NCBI RefSeq assembly: GCF_020783315.1
Contig: NZ_CP086063.1
Coordinates: 1,116,001-1,180,000 of the forward strand
Length of the DNA: 64,000 nt
Origin: Ferruginibacter lapsinanis
GTDB taxonomy: Bacteria > Bacteroidota > Bacteroidia > Chitinophagales > Chitinophagaceae
Direction: 5' to 3'
Position numbers and translations under genes: made by a program
The notes under the pieces: model-generated
Told to the model about the DNA's origin: nothing
The model's database searches: none
Seen by the model: only the letters and a program-made list of their open reading frames with translations
Shown here: positions 37,023 to 46,740 of the stretch, in pieces
Layout of the letters: the number at the start of each line of letters is the position of its first letter
How positions within the stretch are numbered: position 1 is the first letter of the stretch

Positions 37023-38465
37023 ATGAAAAAATTACTTGCTATTTTATTGGCATCTGTTTATTTTAGTTCAGCAAATGCACAAAGTTTTAAAGTAACGCTA
37101 AAAACCCCCAACTACAAGAAAGGGATAGCTTATTTAACCTATCATTGGGGTAAAAGCCTGAATGTAGAAGATTCGGCAGCTATAAACAGTAATGGGGTGG
37201 CTGTGTTTCAGGGAAAGCGAAAATTGCCCGGAGGGATCTATTCTATCGTATTTCCAAAGCAAAATAAATCGGTTGATTTTTTTATAGATAAAGAACAAAT
37301 AATCACCATTACTGCTGATACTACCGATCTGTTGAATAAGACGGTAGTAGTTGGGTCAAAAGAGAATCTGCTGTTTCAACAACACCAAAAATTCGCAACA
37401 GCAAAGATCTCTTTATTAAATAAAGAAAAAGACGCATATAATAAATCTACCACCAAGGCTGATTCGGTTATGCATGAGCAAAAATACCTGGACTACAACA
37501 AACAATTAAACGAGTATAGAGAAGGGATCATAAAAAATCATCCGAATTCGATGATGACCGTCATTTTGCAGGGAATGAGAGATCCTAAGGTGCTAAACTA
37601 TAAGCCGGTCACACACGAAGATTCATTGCAGAATTATCACTATTACAAAACACATTATTGGGATGGTATCACTTTTATGGATGAACGGGTGCTGCGTACT
37701 CCATTCTTTTTACCAAGATTTGAAAGGTATTATCGTGAGATAGTGGCCCAGGTGCCGGATAGTATCATCAAAGAAGCAGATTATCAACTTTTACTGGCAC
37801 GTAGTTGTCCGGAGATGTACAAATTTCTATTGAACTGGTTAACTGATGAGTATATTTCTCCAAAATATATGGGTCAGGATGCAGTATTTGTGCATTTGTT
37901 TAATAAGTATCATAGTAAAGGGTTAACACCATGGTTAAATGAAAAGCAACATGAAACGATTAGCAGACGGGCTTATATGTTGATGGCCAATTTGATCGGA
38001 GAGCAGGCAGCCAATCTTCAAATGATTGATACATCAGGAAAGTTGACTCCTTTACATACTGTTGAGGCAGATTTTACCGTTGTAGTTTTTTGGGATCCCA
38101 ACTGTGGGCATTGTAAAGAGGAGATACCAAGGGTAGACTCAATATATCGAGCCAACTGGAAGCAGCATAATGTAAAAATGTATGCTGTGCTTTCAGCAGA
38201 TTCTAAAGATGATGTAAAATCAGCCTGGATCAAATATATAGAAGAGCATAAAATAGGAGACTGGATAAACGTATATCAAACCAAGGAAATGAAAGATGCG
38301 GAAGAGGCTGCCGGACAATGGGGTTATCATCAACTATTTGACGTTACAACGACACCTACCTTATATTTGCTGGATAAAGAAAAGAGGATCATTGGAAAAA
38401 AGCTCACCTGGGATCAAATCAATGATTTGCTGGAAGCAAAATTAGCTACTCAAAAAACTAACTAA
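37023..38465 (+). CDS. Periplasmic TlpA-like thioredoxin with DUF4369/DUF5106-type N-terminal region
   Basis: From ATG 37023 the protein has 480 residues and a signal peptide cut near residue 19 (SANA-QS). The N-terminal half is beta-rich then helical, as in DUF4369/DUF5106 proteins. The C-terminal third is a thioredoxin fold with the redox motif CGHC at 361-364 (FWDPNCGHCKEEIP) and the cis-Pro in TTTPTLYL. It probably reduces or isomerises disulfides in the periplasm. A foldase gene starts 16 bases downstream. A -7 box TACTTTTG at 36996-37003 supports this start rather than the ATG-like codon at 36945. Confidence 0.9.
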   Translation: MKKLLAILLASVYFSSANAQSFKVTLKTPNYKKGIAYLTYHWGKSLNVEDSAAINSNGVAVFQGKRKLPGGIYSIVFPKQNKSVDFFIDKEQIITITADTTDLLNKTVVVGSKENLLFQQHQKFATAKISLLNKEKDAYNKSTTKADSVMHEQKYLDYNKQLNEYREGIIKNHPNSMMTVILQGMRDPKVLNYKPVTHEDSLQNYHYYKTHYWDGITFMDERVLRTPFFLPRFERYYREIVAQVPDSIIKEADYQLLLARSCPEMYKFLLNWLTDEYISPKYMGQDAVFVHLFNKYHSKGLTPWLNEKQHETISRRAYMLMANLIGEQAANLQMIDTSGKLTPLHTVEADFTVVVFWDPNCGHCKEEIPRVDSIYRANWKQHNVKMYAVLSADSKDDVKSAWIKYIEEHKIGDWINVYQTKEMKDAEEAAGQWGYHQLFDVTTTPTLYLLDKEKRIIGKKLTWDQINDLLEAKLATQKTN

Positions 38466-38481
38466 TAAAATACAATTGTTT

Positions 38482-40407
38482 ATGAAGAAAATGTCTTTTC
38501 TATGCATAATGCTATTGTCTGCTTCACAAATTTTTTCTCAAACACTTTTTACTTATGGCGCAGAAGCTGTAAGTAAAGATGAGTTTTTAAGAGCATATAA
38601 TAAAAATAAAACACCCGATAGCGAAAAAGAAAGATCATATAGAGAGTATCTCGATCTATATGCTAAGTTTAAGTTGAAAGTAAAAGCGGCAAAGGAATTA
38701 AGATTGGATACGTTACAACAACTGCAATCGGATATTGACGGGTTTCGTACTCAGGTGGAAGAAGGGTATATGAACGATGATAAAGGAGTTGAAGACCTGG
38801 TTAATGAAGCATTTAACCGTAGTCAAAAAGAAATTCATGTGATGCATTTTTATGTGCCTGTAAATACGTCTATGACTACGGCGGATTCATTAAAAGCAAT
38901 CAAATTGATTGAGCAGGCTCATGATGAATTAAGTAAAGGGAGAGAAGATTATGCCGGTATAGCCGCAGAATTGAGCGCTCAATATAAAATGATACTGACG
39001 GCTTCTGACCTTGGATATGTTACAGCATTTTCTGTTCCTTATGAGTATGAGAATATTGTTTATGGATTAAAGCCAAATGAGATCAGTAATCCATACCGGA
39101 CAAAAAAAGCCTGGCATCTTTTTAAAAACATTGATGAAAGAAAAAACTCCGGTAAATGGAAGGTTGCTCAGATACTTTTACTTTTTCCTCCTGATGCAAC
39201 AGCAGAACAAAGAGAGCATGTAAAGCAAAAAGCTGACTCTGTTTATAAGTTATTAGAAGGCGGTGCCGAATTTATTGGAATGGTGAAAAAATTCAGTGAA
39301 GATAAAGTTACCCTTAATGCCGGAGGTGAATTACCGGAATTTTCAACAGGCAAATATTCGTTGAATTTTGAAAAAGCTGTTTTTGCATTAAAAAATGATG
39401 GTGATTTATCGAAACCAATATTGACCTCTTATGGCTATCATATTGTAAAAAGACTTAAGCATACACCTTCAATATTTGATAAGAGTGATGAGGCGGCTAT
39501 GTACGATCTGAAACAGAAGGTGCAGCAGGATACAAGAATAAATATTGCTAAAGCAAAATTCTTGAAAGATGTTTTGGTAAAAATAAATTATAAAAGAAAT
39601 GAGGCAGTAAAAGATAAAGATCTGTTTGGATTAGCTGACAGTGTCCTTAAAAATAAAGAGTTGGTAAAAACAAGTATCGACAAACTTCCAGTCTTTTCTT
39701 TTTCGGATAAAACTATTAAAGGAGCAGATTGGTTGGGCTATGTAAAAGAGTATGCACAAAATAATACATCAACAGATGACTCCGCTAAAGGTCTGTTCGA
39801 AAAATATGTCAATGCGAAAGCCTTTGAGTATTATAGAGAAAACCTGGAAAAATACAGTGTAGATTTTAAATACCAGATGCAGGAGTTTAAAGAAGGTAAT
39901 ATGTTGTTTGAGGTAATGGAACGGAACGTGTGGAGTAAGGCTGCAAATGATAGCGTGGGATTAAAAAAATATTATACAGCTCATCAGTCAAAATATCTTT
40001 GGGAGGCAAGTGCGGACGTGGTGATCTATAACTGCAGTGACTCTGAAGTTGCAGAAATAGCCGCCGTAGAGGTAAAAAAAGGAAAGAGTTGGAAAACGAT
40101 TGCGGAAGAAAGCAATGCAACTATTCAGGCTGACTCCGGAAGATATGAACTTACACAAATACCTGTTACTAAAGTACTAACTGAGGGCTTGGTCACAAAG
40201 CCTATTGTTAGTGTTACAGACGGAACAGCAAGTTTTGTGCAGGTTATAAAATTATATCCGGCTAATCAGCAACGTAATTTCGAAGAAGCAAGAGGGCTGG
40301 TTATAAACGATTATCAAAACTATCTGGAAGAACATTGGATTGAATCGCTTAAAAAGAAATATCCTATTAAAATAAATGAGTCCGTCTTTAAAACTTTATT
40401 AAAATAA
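38482..40407 (+). CDS. Periplasmic peptidylprolyl isomerase with two parvulin domains
   Basis: From ATG 38482 the protein has 641 residues with a signal peptide (FLCIMLLSASQIFS). Two PpiC-type rotamase domains follow, at about 110-215 and 225-345. The second is well conserved (VKKFSEDKVTLNAGGELPEF, SYGYHIVKRL) and the first is degenerate. The C-terminal 290 residues are helical with a weak third repeat near 510-605. It probably assists outer-membrane or lipoprotein folding, like SurA/PrsA. It forms an operon with the TlpA-like protein. Confidence 0.9.
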   Translation: MKKMSFLCIMLLSASQIFSQTLFTYGAEAVSKDEFLRAYNKNKTPDSEKERSYREYLDLYAKFKLKVKAAKELRLDTLQQLQSDIDGFRTQVEEGYMNDDKGVEDLVNEAFNRSQKEIHVMHFYVPVNTSMTTADSLKAIKLIEQAHDELSKGREDYAGIAAELSAQYKMILTASDLGYVTAFSVPYEYENIVYGLKPNEISNPYRTKKAWHLFKNIDERKNSGKWKVAQILLLFPPDATAEQREHVKQKADSVYKLLEGGAEFIGMVKKFSEDKVTLNAGGELPEFSTGKYSLNFEKAVFALKNDGDLSKPILTSYGYHIVKRLKHTPSIFDKSDEAAMYDLKQKVQQDTRINIAKAKFLKDVLVKINYKRNEAVKDKDLFGLADSVLKNKELVKTSIDKLPVFSFSDKTIKGADWLGYVKEYAQNNTSTDDSAKGLFEKYVNAKAFEYYRENLEKYSVDFKYQMQEFKEGNMLFEVMERNVWSKAANDSVGLKKYYTAHQSKYLWEASADVVIYNCSDSEVAEIAAVEVKKGKSWKTIAEESNATIQADSGRYELTQIPVTKVLTEGLVTKPIVSVTDGTASFVQVIKLYPANQQRNFEEARGLVINDYQNYLEEHWIESLKKKYPIKINESVFKTLLK

Positions 40408-40427
40408 AAATTCATTTGTTGAAATAA

Positions 40428-40462
40428 AAAAGCGTCCTGTTGCAACAGGACGCTTTTTTATT
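40428..40462. terminator. Bidirectional terminator between the foldase gene and metF
   Basis: A perfect 10-bp stem AGCGTCCTGT/ACAGGACGCT (40431-40440 with 40445-40454) with loop TGCA has A-tract and T-tract flanks on both sides. It serves the two convergent genes. Confidence 0.92.
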
Positions 40463-40476
40463 AAGAAGTTATGCTG

Positions 40477-41430
40477 TTATCTTATTTGTTTTACCACATT
40501 GTAAATTACTTTGGGTTTGCCCAAAGTATAATAATGCAATACTGGTACACCAAAAGTTTTCAATTCTTTAGATTGCTGCGTTAACCATTCCGTTCCTATT
40601 TGTTCTACATCCTCATCCGTTTTAGCTTTCATGATAGCATTGGATAAGTCTGTAGGAATATCTACATGGAACACCTTTGGTAACATGCTCAATTGTTTTT
40701 TGTTGGTAATAGGTTTCAGTCCTGGAATGATTGGAACATCAATACCAATAGCCCTGCACTCTTTTACAAAATCAAAAAACTTTTGATTGTTAAAGAACAT
40801 TTGAGTCATAATATAATCGGCACCTGCATCTACTTTTTCTTTCAGTCTTATTAAGTCTGTTTCTAAATTAGGGGCTTCAAAATGTTTTTCCGGATATCCT
40901 GCTGTGCCAATACAAAAATCAGGCTTACCCCCGTTTTTAATATCTTCTTCCAGGTATATGCCGTTCTTTAAATTCTGTACCTGTTTGATCAGGTCGATAG
41001 CATAAGCATGTCCATCTGCTTCCGGTTCAAAATGACTTTCATTTTTGGCGGCATCGCCTCTTAAAGCCAACACATTATCAATACCTAAAAAATTCAGGTC
41101 TATCAGGGCATCTTCTGTTTCTCTTTTGCTGAACCCTCCGCAAATAAGATGCGGAACAGCATCTACATTATAATGATTTTTAATGGCCGCACAAATTGCA
41201 ACCGTCCCGGGGCGTTTTCTTACTTCTACTTTTTCAAATGTGCCATCCATTTTTTTCTTAAACATGGTTTCGCTGCGATGGTAGGTGACATTTATAAACG
41301 ATGGCTTAAATTCCATTAAAGGATTTAAGTGATCATAAATAGAAGTGATCGTCTTACCCTTTAATGGAGGTAAGATCTCAAAAGAGACCAATGTGTCTTT
41401 TGCCTGGGCTATGTGATCTGTAACTTTCAT
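40477..41430 (-). CDS. metF: 5,10-methylenetetrahydrofolate reductase
   Basis: MetF reduces methylene-THF to methyl-THF for methionine synthesis, using FAD. The ATG at 41430 gives 317 residues and places the start 18 bases after the promoter -7 box; the frame upstream covers the promoter. Motifs are SFEILPP, VTYHRSE, HLICGG, LALRGDAA, and the FAD-proximal GTAGYPEKH and DYIMTQMFF. Length and order are normal. The lptB gene is divergent and shares the upstream region. Confidence 0.95.
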   Translation of the reverse strand: MKVTDHIAQAKDTLVSFEILPPLKGKTITSIYDHLNPLMEFKPSFINVTYHRSETMFKKKMDGTFEKVEVRKRPGTVAICAAIKNHYNVDAVPHLICGGFSKRETEDALIDLNFLGIDNVLALRGDAAKNESHFEPEADGHAYAIDLIKQVQNLKNGIYLEEDIKNGGKPDFCIGTAGYPEKHFEAPNLETDLIRLKEKVDAGADYIMTQMFFNNQKFFDFVKECRAIGIDVPIIPGLKPITNKKQLSMLPKVFHVDIPTDLSNAIMKAKTDEDVEQIGTEWLTQQSKELKTFGVPVLHYYTLGKPKVIYNVVKQIR

Positions 41431-41447
41431 ATACACTAAAATATCTG

Positions 41448-41477
41448 CAAAAGTAGGCAATAGCAGCTAAATACAAA
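41448..41477 (-). promoter_or_regulatory. metF promoter
   Basis: On the minus strand TTTG (41474-41477) is followed after 18 bases by TACTTTTG (41448-41455). Both boxes are exact and the spacer is one base shorter than the usual 19. Confidence 0.6.
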
Positions 41478-41548
41478 TCTGTGGTTTATATTGTTGTTGT
41501 ATATTGCTATAATTTCTTTGTGCTACATTTGTTTAAAATATTCAATCA

Positions 41549-42310
41549 TTGAGTCTTACAATACAAACAAAAAATTTAGTAAAAGTTTACGGCAGTCGTA
41601 CTGTAGTGAATAATGTCTCTTTTTCGGTAAAACAAGGAGAAATTGTAGGGTTACTGGGGCCAAATGGTGCCGGAAAAACCACTTCGTTTTATCAGGTAGT
41701 AGGGCTGGTAAGACCCGATAGCGGCGAGGTTTTTTTAGATGAGCTCAATATCACCAAATTACCTATGTATAAAAGGGCGCAAATGGGTATCGGGTATTTG
41801 CCGCAGGAGGCAAGTGTATTCAGGAAATTAAGTGTAGAAGACAATATAGCTGCAGTATTAGAAATGACCGACCTCAACAAACACCAACAGAAAGAAAAGC
41901 TGGAATCATTATTAGATGAATTCAGGTTGCAACAGGTAAGAAAAAATAACGGAGATACTTTAAGTGGGGGCGAACGCCGTAGAACAGAGATCGCAAGAGC
42001 GTTAGCGGTTGACCCTAAATTTATTTTACTAGATGAACCTTTTGCCGGTGTTGATCCTATTGCTGTAGAAGATATTCAGGAAATTATTGCCAAACTTAAA
42101 TATAAAAATATCGGTATCTTAATTACCGATCATAATGTAAATGAAACCCTTTCTATTTGTGACAGGGCATATCTTTTAATTGATGGTAAAATTTTTACAG
42201 ATGGTACAGCAGAAGAGTTGGCGGCAGATGAGCATGTACGAAGATTATATCTGGGTAGAAATTTTGAACTGAAACGAAAAGATTATTTACATGAAAAAGC
42301 TGCTCAGTAA
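41549..42310 (+). CDS. lptB: LPS export ABC transporter ATP-binding protein
   Basis: LptB powers transport of lipopolysaccharide from the inner to the outer membrane together with LptFG and LptC. The 253-residue protein has Walker [10 protein letters not shown] (37-45), the Q loop [20 protein letters not shown] characteristic of LptB, signature [15 protein letters not shown], Walker [14 protein letters not shown] and the switch His. The start is TTG at 41549, because the first conserved strand begins right there. The GH3-like gene follows 21 bases downstream. Confidence 0.95.
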   Translation: MSLTIQTKNLVKVYGSRTVVNNVSFSVKQGEIVGLLGPNGAGKTTSFYQVVGLVRPDSGEVFLDELNITKLPMYKRAQMGIGYLPQEASVFRKLSVEDNIAAVLEMTDLNKHQQKEKLESLLDEFRLQQVRKNNGDTLSGGERRRTEIARALAVDPKFILLDEPFAGVDPIAVEDIQEIIAKLKYKNIGILITDHNVNETLSICDRAYLLIDGKIFTDGTAEELAADEHVRRLYLGRNFELKRKDYLHEKAAQ

Positions 42311-42331
42311 TTTTTTTATCTTGTCATACAA

Positions 42332-43846
42332 ATGAAATTCCTATCCTCTGCCATATCCCGACTAGCAAGGATGCGTTTATGGCGTATCGAGAACTGGAGC
42401 AATCATCCGGTGGCAGCTCAGCGTGAGGTATTGCAGCATTTGGTAACATCCGCACAATATACAGAGATCGGCAAAAAATATTCTTTCAGCAAATTATTTA
42501 CCATCCGGGATTTTAAAAAGAGAGTTCCTATTCATGAATACGATGATATAAAACCTTATATACAACGTATGATGAACGGAGAGGAAAATATTTTGTGGAA
42601 TACGCCTGTGTACTGGTTTGCCAAAAGTAGCGGTACTACTTCTGATAAAAGTAAATTCATTCCCGTAAGCGACGAGAGCTTAACTGATAATCATTTTCAG
42701 GCAAGCAAAGATGTATTGAGTAATTACTATAAAAATTTCCCCTCAAGCGATCTATTAACCGGAAAAGGATTGGTTGTTGGAGGTAGTCATCAGATCAGTA
42801 AGGTAAATGAAGATATACAATATGGCGACCTGAGTGCTATATTGATGCAGAACTCACCCTTTTGGGGGCAATGGTTACGTACGCCTGAGCTAAGTGTGGC
42901 CTTACTGGATGAATGGGAAAACAAAATTGAAAAGCTGGCACAAATTACTGCAGAAGAAAATGTGACCTCACTGGCCGGCGTGCCCACCTGGACCTTATTG
43001 CTACTCAAACGTATATTAGAGATCAAAGGAAAATCTACCATTAAAGAAGTGTGGCCAAATCTGGAGTTATATATCAACGGAGGCGTCTCATTTGTTCCCT
43101 ATAAAGAGCAGTTTGATAAAATTATCGGAGAAAAAATAAACTATCTGGAAATATATAATGCCAGCGAAGGCTTTATTGCAGGCCAGGAGAAACCCGATGA
43201 TGACGGCTTGTTATTGTTTACAGAACATGGTATTTTTTACGAGTTCATGCCAGTGGAGGAATACGGAAAGCCTAATCCTCAAACAATGGGATTGGATGAT
43301 ATTGTTGTCGGAAAAAATTATGCACTGATCATCAGCAACAATGGCGGGTTATGGAGATATTTGATAGGAGATACGGTACAGTTTACTTCTATCAATCCTT
43401 ATAAAATAAAAGTAACAGGAAGGCTGAAGCACTATATCAACGCATTTGGAGAAGAGTTGATAGTTGATAATAGCGATCGTGCTATTGCGATTGCTGCAGA
43501 AAAAACCGGCGCTGTCATCAATGATTATACAGCTGCTCCAGTTTATTTCTCTGATAAAAATAATGGAGGGCATGAGTGGCTGATAGAGTTTGATAAAGAA
43601 CCGTCTGATAAAACAGCGTTCATTTATGAACTGGATAATGCGTTAAAAGAAATAAACAGCGATTATGAGGCTAAACGATATAAAGATATTGCTCTTCGAT
43701 TACCTTTGGTGCATTCTCTGCCCAAGGGTACATTTACAGAATGGCTGCGTTCGAAGGGAAAAGTTGGTGGTCAGCATAAAGTGCCCAGATTGAGCAACGA
43801 AAGAATTTTTTTAGAAGAAATACTTGCTGTGAAAAACCGGCAATAA
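42332..43846 (+). CDS. GH3-like acyl-adenylate family protein
   Basis: The 504-residue protein matches the GH3 auxin-responsive promoter family, whose plant members conjugate amino acids to hormones by an acyl-adenylate mechanism. ATP-binding motifs are visible: FAKSSGTTSDKSKFIPVS, EIYNASEGFIAGQ and the LWRYLIGDTVQF segment. Bacterial members have no established substrate. The gene follows lptB by 21 bases and precedes fabG by 49 bases, so a lipid or acyl role is possible; that is inference from context. Confidence 0.88.
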   Translation: MKFLSSAISRLARMRLWRIENWSNHPVAAQREVLQHLVTSAQYTEIGKKYSFSKLFTIRDFKKRVPIHEYDDIKPYIQRMMNGEENILWNTPVYWFAKSSGTTSDKSKFIPVSDESLTDNHFQASKDVLSNYYKNFPSSDLLTGKGLVVGGSHQISKVNEDIQYGDLSAILMQNSPFWGQWLRTPELSVALLDEWENKIEKLAQITAEENVTSLAGVPTWTLLLLKRILEIKGKSTIKEVWPNLELYINGGVSFVPYKEQFDKIIGEKINYLEIYNASEGFIAGQEKPDDDGLLLFTEHGIFYEFMPVEEYGKPNPQTMGLDDIVVGKNYALIISNNGGLWRYLIGDTVQFTSINPYKIKVTGRLKHYINAFGEELIVDNSDRAIAIAAEKTGAVINDYTAAPVYFSDKNNGGHEWLIEFDKEPSDKTAFIYELDNALKEINSDYEAKRYKDIALRLPLVHSLPKGTFTEWLRSKGKVGGQHKVPRLSNERIFLEEILAVKNRQ

Positions 43847-43895
43847 AGTATAAAGAGGATTAATTACTTTTGATCGTTAAAACAAAAACAGACAA

Positions 43896-44651
43896 ATGAA
43901 ACTTTTGGAAGGTAAAACAGCCATTATTACCGGAGCTGCCCGTGGTATTGGCGAAGCGATTGCAATAAAATTTGCAGAAAATGGCTGCAATGTAGCGTTC
44001 ACTTATGTAAGTGATGGAAGTGCAGAAAGAGCAAGATCATTAGAAGAAAAATTGACAGGCCTTGGCGTTAAGGCCAAAGGATATAAAACCAATGCAGGAG
44101 ATTTTGCTGCCAGTGAAACTTTTGTAAATGATGTTTTAAAAGAATTTGGGGCGATAGATATTTGTGTGAATAATGCCGGTATCTCAAAAGATAATTTACT
44201 GCTTCGCATGACACCTGAACAATGGGATGAAGTAATGACGGTAAATTTGAAAAGTGTTTTCAATATGACCAAGCAGGTTATCAGACCAATGATGAAAGCC
44301 AAAAGCGGAAGTATTATCAATATGAGTAGCGTGATAGGTGAAATGGGTAATGCCGGACAAAGCAGTTATGCTGCCAGTAAAGCCGGGGTTATTGGGTTTA
44401 CAAAAAGTGTGGCAAAAGAATTAGGTAGCCGCAATATTCGTTGCAATGCAATTGCGCCGGGTTTTGTTGAAACAGATATGACCAGTTATTTAAAAGAAGG
44501 TGATGCGGCAGATAAATATAAAGCAAGCATTCCATTAGGAAGATTTGCAAGTGCAGAAGATATTGCTAATGTTACTTTGTTCTTGGCATCAGACCTAAGT
44601 AGTTATGTTACAGGACAAACGATCAGTGCATGCGGTGGATTAAATATCTAA
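43896..44651 (+). CDS. fabG: 3-oxoacyl-[acyl-carrier-protein] reductase
   Basis: FabG reduces beta-ketoacyl-ACP with NADPH in type II fatty acid synthesis. The 251-residue SDR protein has TGAARGIG (12-19), NNAG (92-95) and the catalytic set Ser145, Tyr158, Lys162, plus the C-terminal SSYVTGQTISACGGLNI. A -7 box TACTTTTG is at 43865-43872, so it can be expressed separately from the GH3 gene. Other SDR activities cannot be excluded, but the sequence is close to canonical FabG. Confidence 0.92.
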   Translation: MKLLEGKTAIITGAARGIGEAIAIKFAENGCNVAFTYVSDGSAERARSLEEKLTGLGVKAKGYKTNAGDFAASETFVNDVLKEFGAIDICVNNAGISKDNLLLRMTPEQWDEVMTVNLKSVFNMTKQVIRPMMKAKSGSIINMSSVIGEMGNAGQSSYAASKAGVIGFTKSVAKELGSRNIRCNAIAPGFVETDMTSYLKEGDAADKYKASIPLGRFASAEDIANVTLFLASDLSSYVTGQTISACGGLNI

Positions 44652-44683
44652 ATAGTTGTGTCATAAAATTGTTAAACATTGTT

Positions 44684-44709
44684 AAAGCCCCTGTTAAAAG
44701 GGGTTTTGC
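44684..44709 (+). terminator. fabG terminator
   Basis: The stem AAAGCCCCT/AGGGGTTTT (44684-44692 with 44699-44707), including one G-T pair, has loop GTTAAA and leads into T-rich sequence. Confidence 0.7.
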
Positions 44710-44728
44710 TTTTATATTTGCAGTCTGC

Positions 44729-45034
44729 ATGAGGATGAAAAAAATCATATCGGTATTTTTAATACTTGTAATGTTGATACAGATACTTCCAATACGAAGT
44801 GTCGTAAAGTATTTTTTCATCGATAATGTTATTACAGAAGAAATTTTACACGCAGATAAAGGAGCAACAAAAAATTTCAGGTTTATCGATGAAGATCACA
44901 AATGCCTTCCTTCTGATTGGTATCTTACTCCTCAATTATCTGCAACAGTCAACACAATTTTATTTCATTTTGATGAAATGCTTCCGGCCTCTTATCCGGC
45001 AGATGTTCAAACCCCTCCTCCCAACCGGGCATAA
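44729..45034 (+). CDS. Small membrane-anchored protein, unknown function
   Basis: A perfect -7 box TATATTTG at 44713-44720 ends 8 bases before ATG 44729, which supports a protein of 101 residues starting MRMKKIISV rather than the longer frame overlapping fabG. It has one N-terminal hydrophobic helix (about 5-22). A short hydrophilic domain follows with a single Cys (HKCLPSD) and a proline-rich end (PADVQTPPPNRA). I recognise no family. It sits between fabG and the SulP/carbonic anhydrase pair, 131 bases upstream of SulP. It may be a periplasm-facing partner of that pair, but this is only context. Confidence 0.65.
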   Translation: MRMKKIISVFLILVMLIQILPIRSVVKYFFIDNVITEEILHADKGATKNFRFIDEDHKCLPSDWYLTPQLSATVNTILFHFDEMLPASYPADVQTPPPNRA

Positions 45035-45165
45035 TCTCTCTTTTTTATTTCAATTCAATTAGTGTTATTTCATTCACCTGATGGTGCTATGGTAGTCATG
45101 GTATGTATGCTTTTCAGAGGTGTCGACCTGTCGTCTCCTGCATCGTTGTAGTATAAAATCAATTT

Positions 45166-46740
45166 ATGATCAAGAAATTTTTTCAAACCGGCGCTGCAGA
45201 CCTTTCAGCGTCGATTGTGGTGTTATTAGTAGCATTGCCTTTGTGTTTGGGCATTGCGTTAGGGTCCGGGGCTCCTTTGTTTTCAGGAATTATTGCTGGT
45301 GTTGTCGGTGGGATTATTGTTGGCGCTTTAAGCGGGTCTCAATTAAGTGTGTCAGGTCCGGCAGCCGGCTTAACCGTTATTGTAGCTACAGCTATTTTAA
45401 AGTTGCAGGTATTTGAGGCTTTTTTGTTGGCGGTAGTAATAGCCGGTGTATTACAAATTATACTTGGCTTTATTAAAGCCGGTGTGATAGGAGATTATAT
45501 TCCTAATTCTGTAATTAAAGGAATGCTAGCAGCTATCGGCCTTATATTGATACTAAAACAATTTCCGCATCTGGTAGGCTATGATGCAGATTTTGCCGGA
45601 GACGAAAGTTTTGATCAAGGAAATAAAGAAAATACTTTCTCCGGCATTTTTAATGCGATCAATTATATAACGCCATCAGCGTTGGTTATTGGCGGGGTAT
45701 CTCTATTGATCTTAATGTTTTGGGAACAAAAATTCGTGAAATCAAAAAAGTGGCTCCAATTAATTCCCGGCCCACTGGTTGTTGTATTGGCAGGAACGAT
45801 AATCAATGAATGTTTTAAATTGTATCAACCTGATTATGCATTGGAAGCAAAACATATGGTGGCATTGCCCGAAGCATCCAGCATGAAAGAGTTTTTATCC
45901 TTCTTTACATTCCCTCAACTTAAATATCTCAACAATCCGGATGTGTGGGTAACTGCAGTTACACTGGCGATAGTTGCAAGTCTTGAAACCTTATTAGGTA
46001 TCGAGGCGGTGGACAAGCTTGATCCTTTGAAAAGAGTGTCTCCTCCAAACAGAGAATTGAAAGCCCAAGGGGTTGGCAATATTGTGTCCGGCTTATTAGG
46101 AGGATTACCGTTGACATCAGTTGTAGTAAGAAGTTCAGCTAATGTAAACTCGGGAGCTAAAACAAAACTTTCAACTATTTTACATGGGGCATTTATGTTG
46201 CTTTGTGTGTTTTTTATCCCCTTTATTTTAAATAAGATTCCTTTGGCAGCGCTTGCAGCAATACTTATTTTTACCGGGTATAAATTAGCAAAGGTTTCTT
46301 TATTCAAGGAGTTTTACCAAAAAGGCTGGGACCAATTCATGCCATTTGTAATTACCATCTCAGCTATTTTAATGACAGATCTGTTAAAGGGCATACTTAT
46401 AGGTATTGCAGTGGGTTTGTTTTATATGATAAGAAGTAATTTCAGGTCATCTGTTTTAGTAGTGAATGATCAGAATAAATTTTTATTCAGATTAAGAAAG
46501 GATGTTTCTTTTTTGAATAAACCTATCATTAAAAAGAAGCTGGAAGAAGTAACGGAAAATGCTTTCGTATTGATTGATGCAACAAGAGCCGATTTTATAG
46601 ATAAGGATGTGATAGAAGAGATCAATAACTTTATGACACATGCCCATCTTAAAAATATTGTTGTAGAAATAAAAAAGAGCCAGTATAAACAAGTACATTT
46701 ATTATTCAATGAACCAATTTTAATAAACAAAGAATTATGA
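45166..46740 (+). CDS. SulP family anion transporter (probable bicarbonate uptake)
   Basis: The 524-residue protein has the SulP core of about 12-14 membrane segments, with ALPLCLGIALGSGAPLFSGI and GSQLSVSGPAAGLTVIV near the N-terminus. A C-terminal cytoplasmic STAS-like domain (about 440-524) follows. SulP proteins carry sulfate, bicarbonate or dicarboxylates. The next gene, carbonic anhydrase, overlaps its stop codon by four bases (ATGA), giving translational coupling and favouring HCO3- as substrate. Confidence 0.92.
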   Translation: MIKKFFQTGAADLSASIVVLLVALPLCLGIALGSGAPLFSGIIAGVVGGIIVGALSGSQLSVSGPAAGLTVIVATAILKLQVFEAFLLAVVIAGVLQIILGFIKAGVIGDYIPNSVIKGMLAAIGLILILKQFPHLVGYDADFAGDESFDQGNKENTFSGIFNAINYITPSALVIGGVSLLILMFWEQKFVKSKKWLQLIPGPLVVVLAGTIINECFKLYQPDYALEAKHMVALPEASSMKEFLSFFTFPQLKYLNNPDVWVTAVTLAIVASLETLLGIEAVDKLDPLKRVSPPNRELKAQGVGNIVSGLLGGLPLTSVVVRSSANVNSGAKTKLSTILHGAFMLLCVFFIPFILNKIPLAALAAILIFTGYKLAKVSLFKEFYQKGWDQFMPFVITISAILMTDLLKGILIGIAVGLFYMIRSNFRSSVLVVNDQNKFLFRLRKDVSFLNKPIIKKKLEEVTENAFVLIDATRADFIDKDVIEEINNFMTHAHLKNIVVEIKKSQYKQVHLLFNEPILINKEL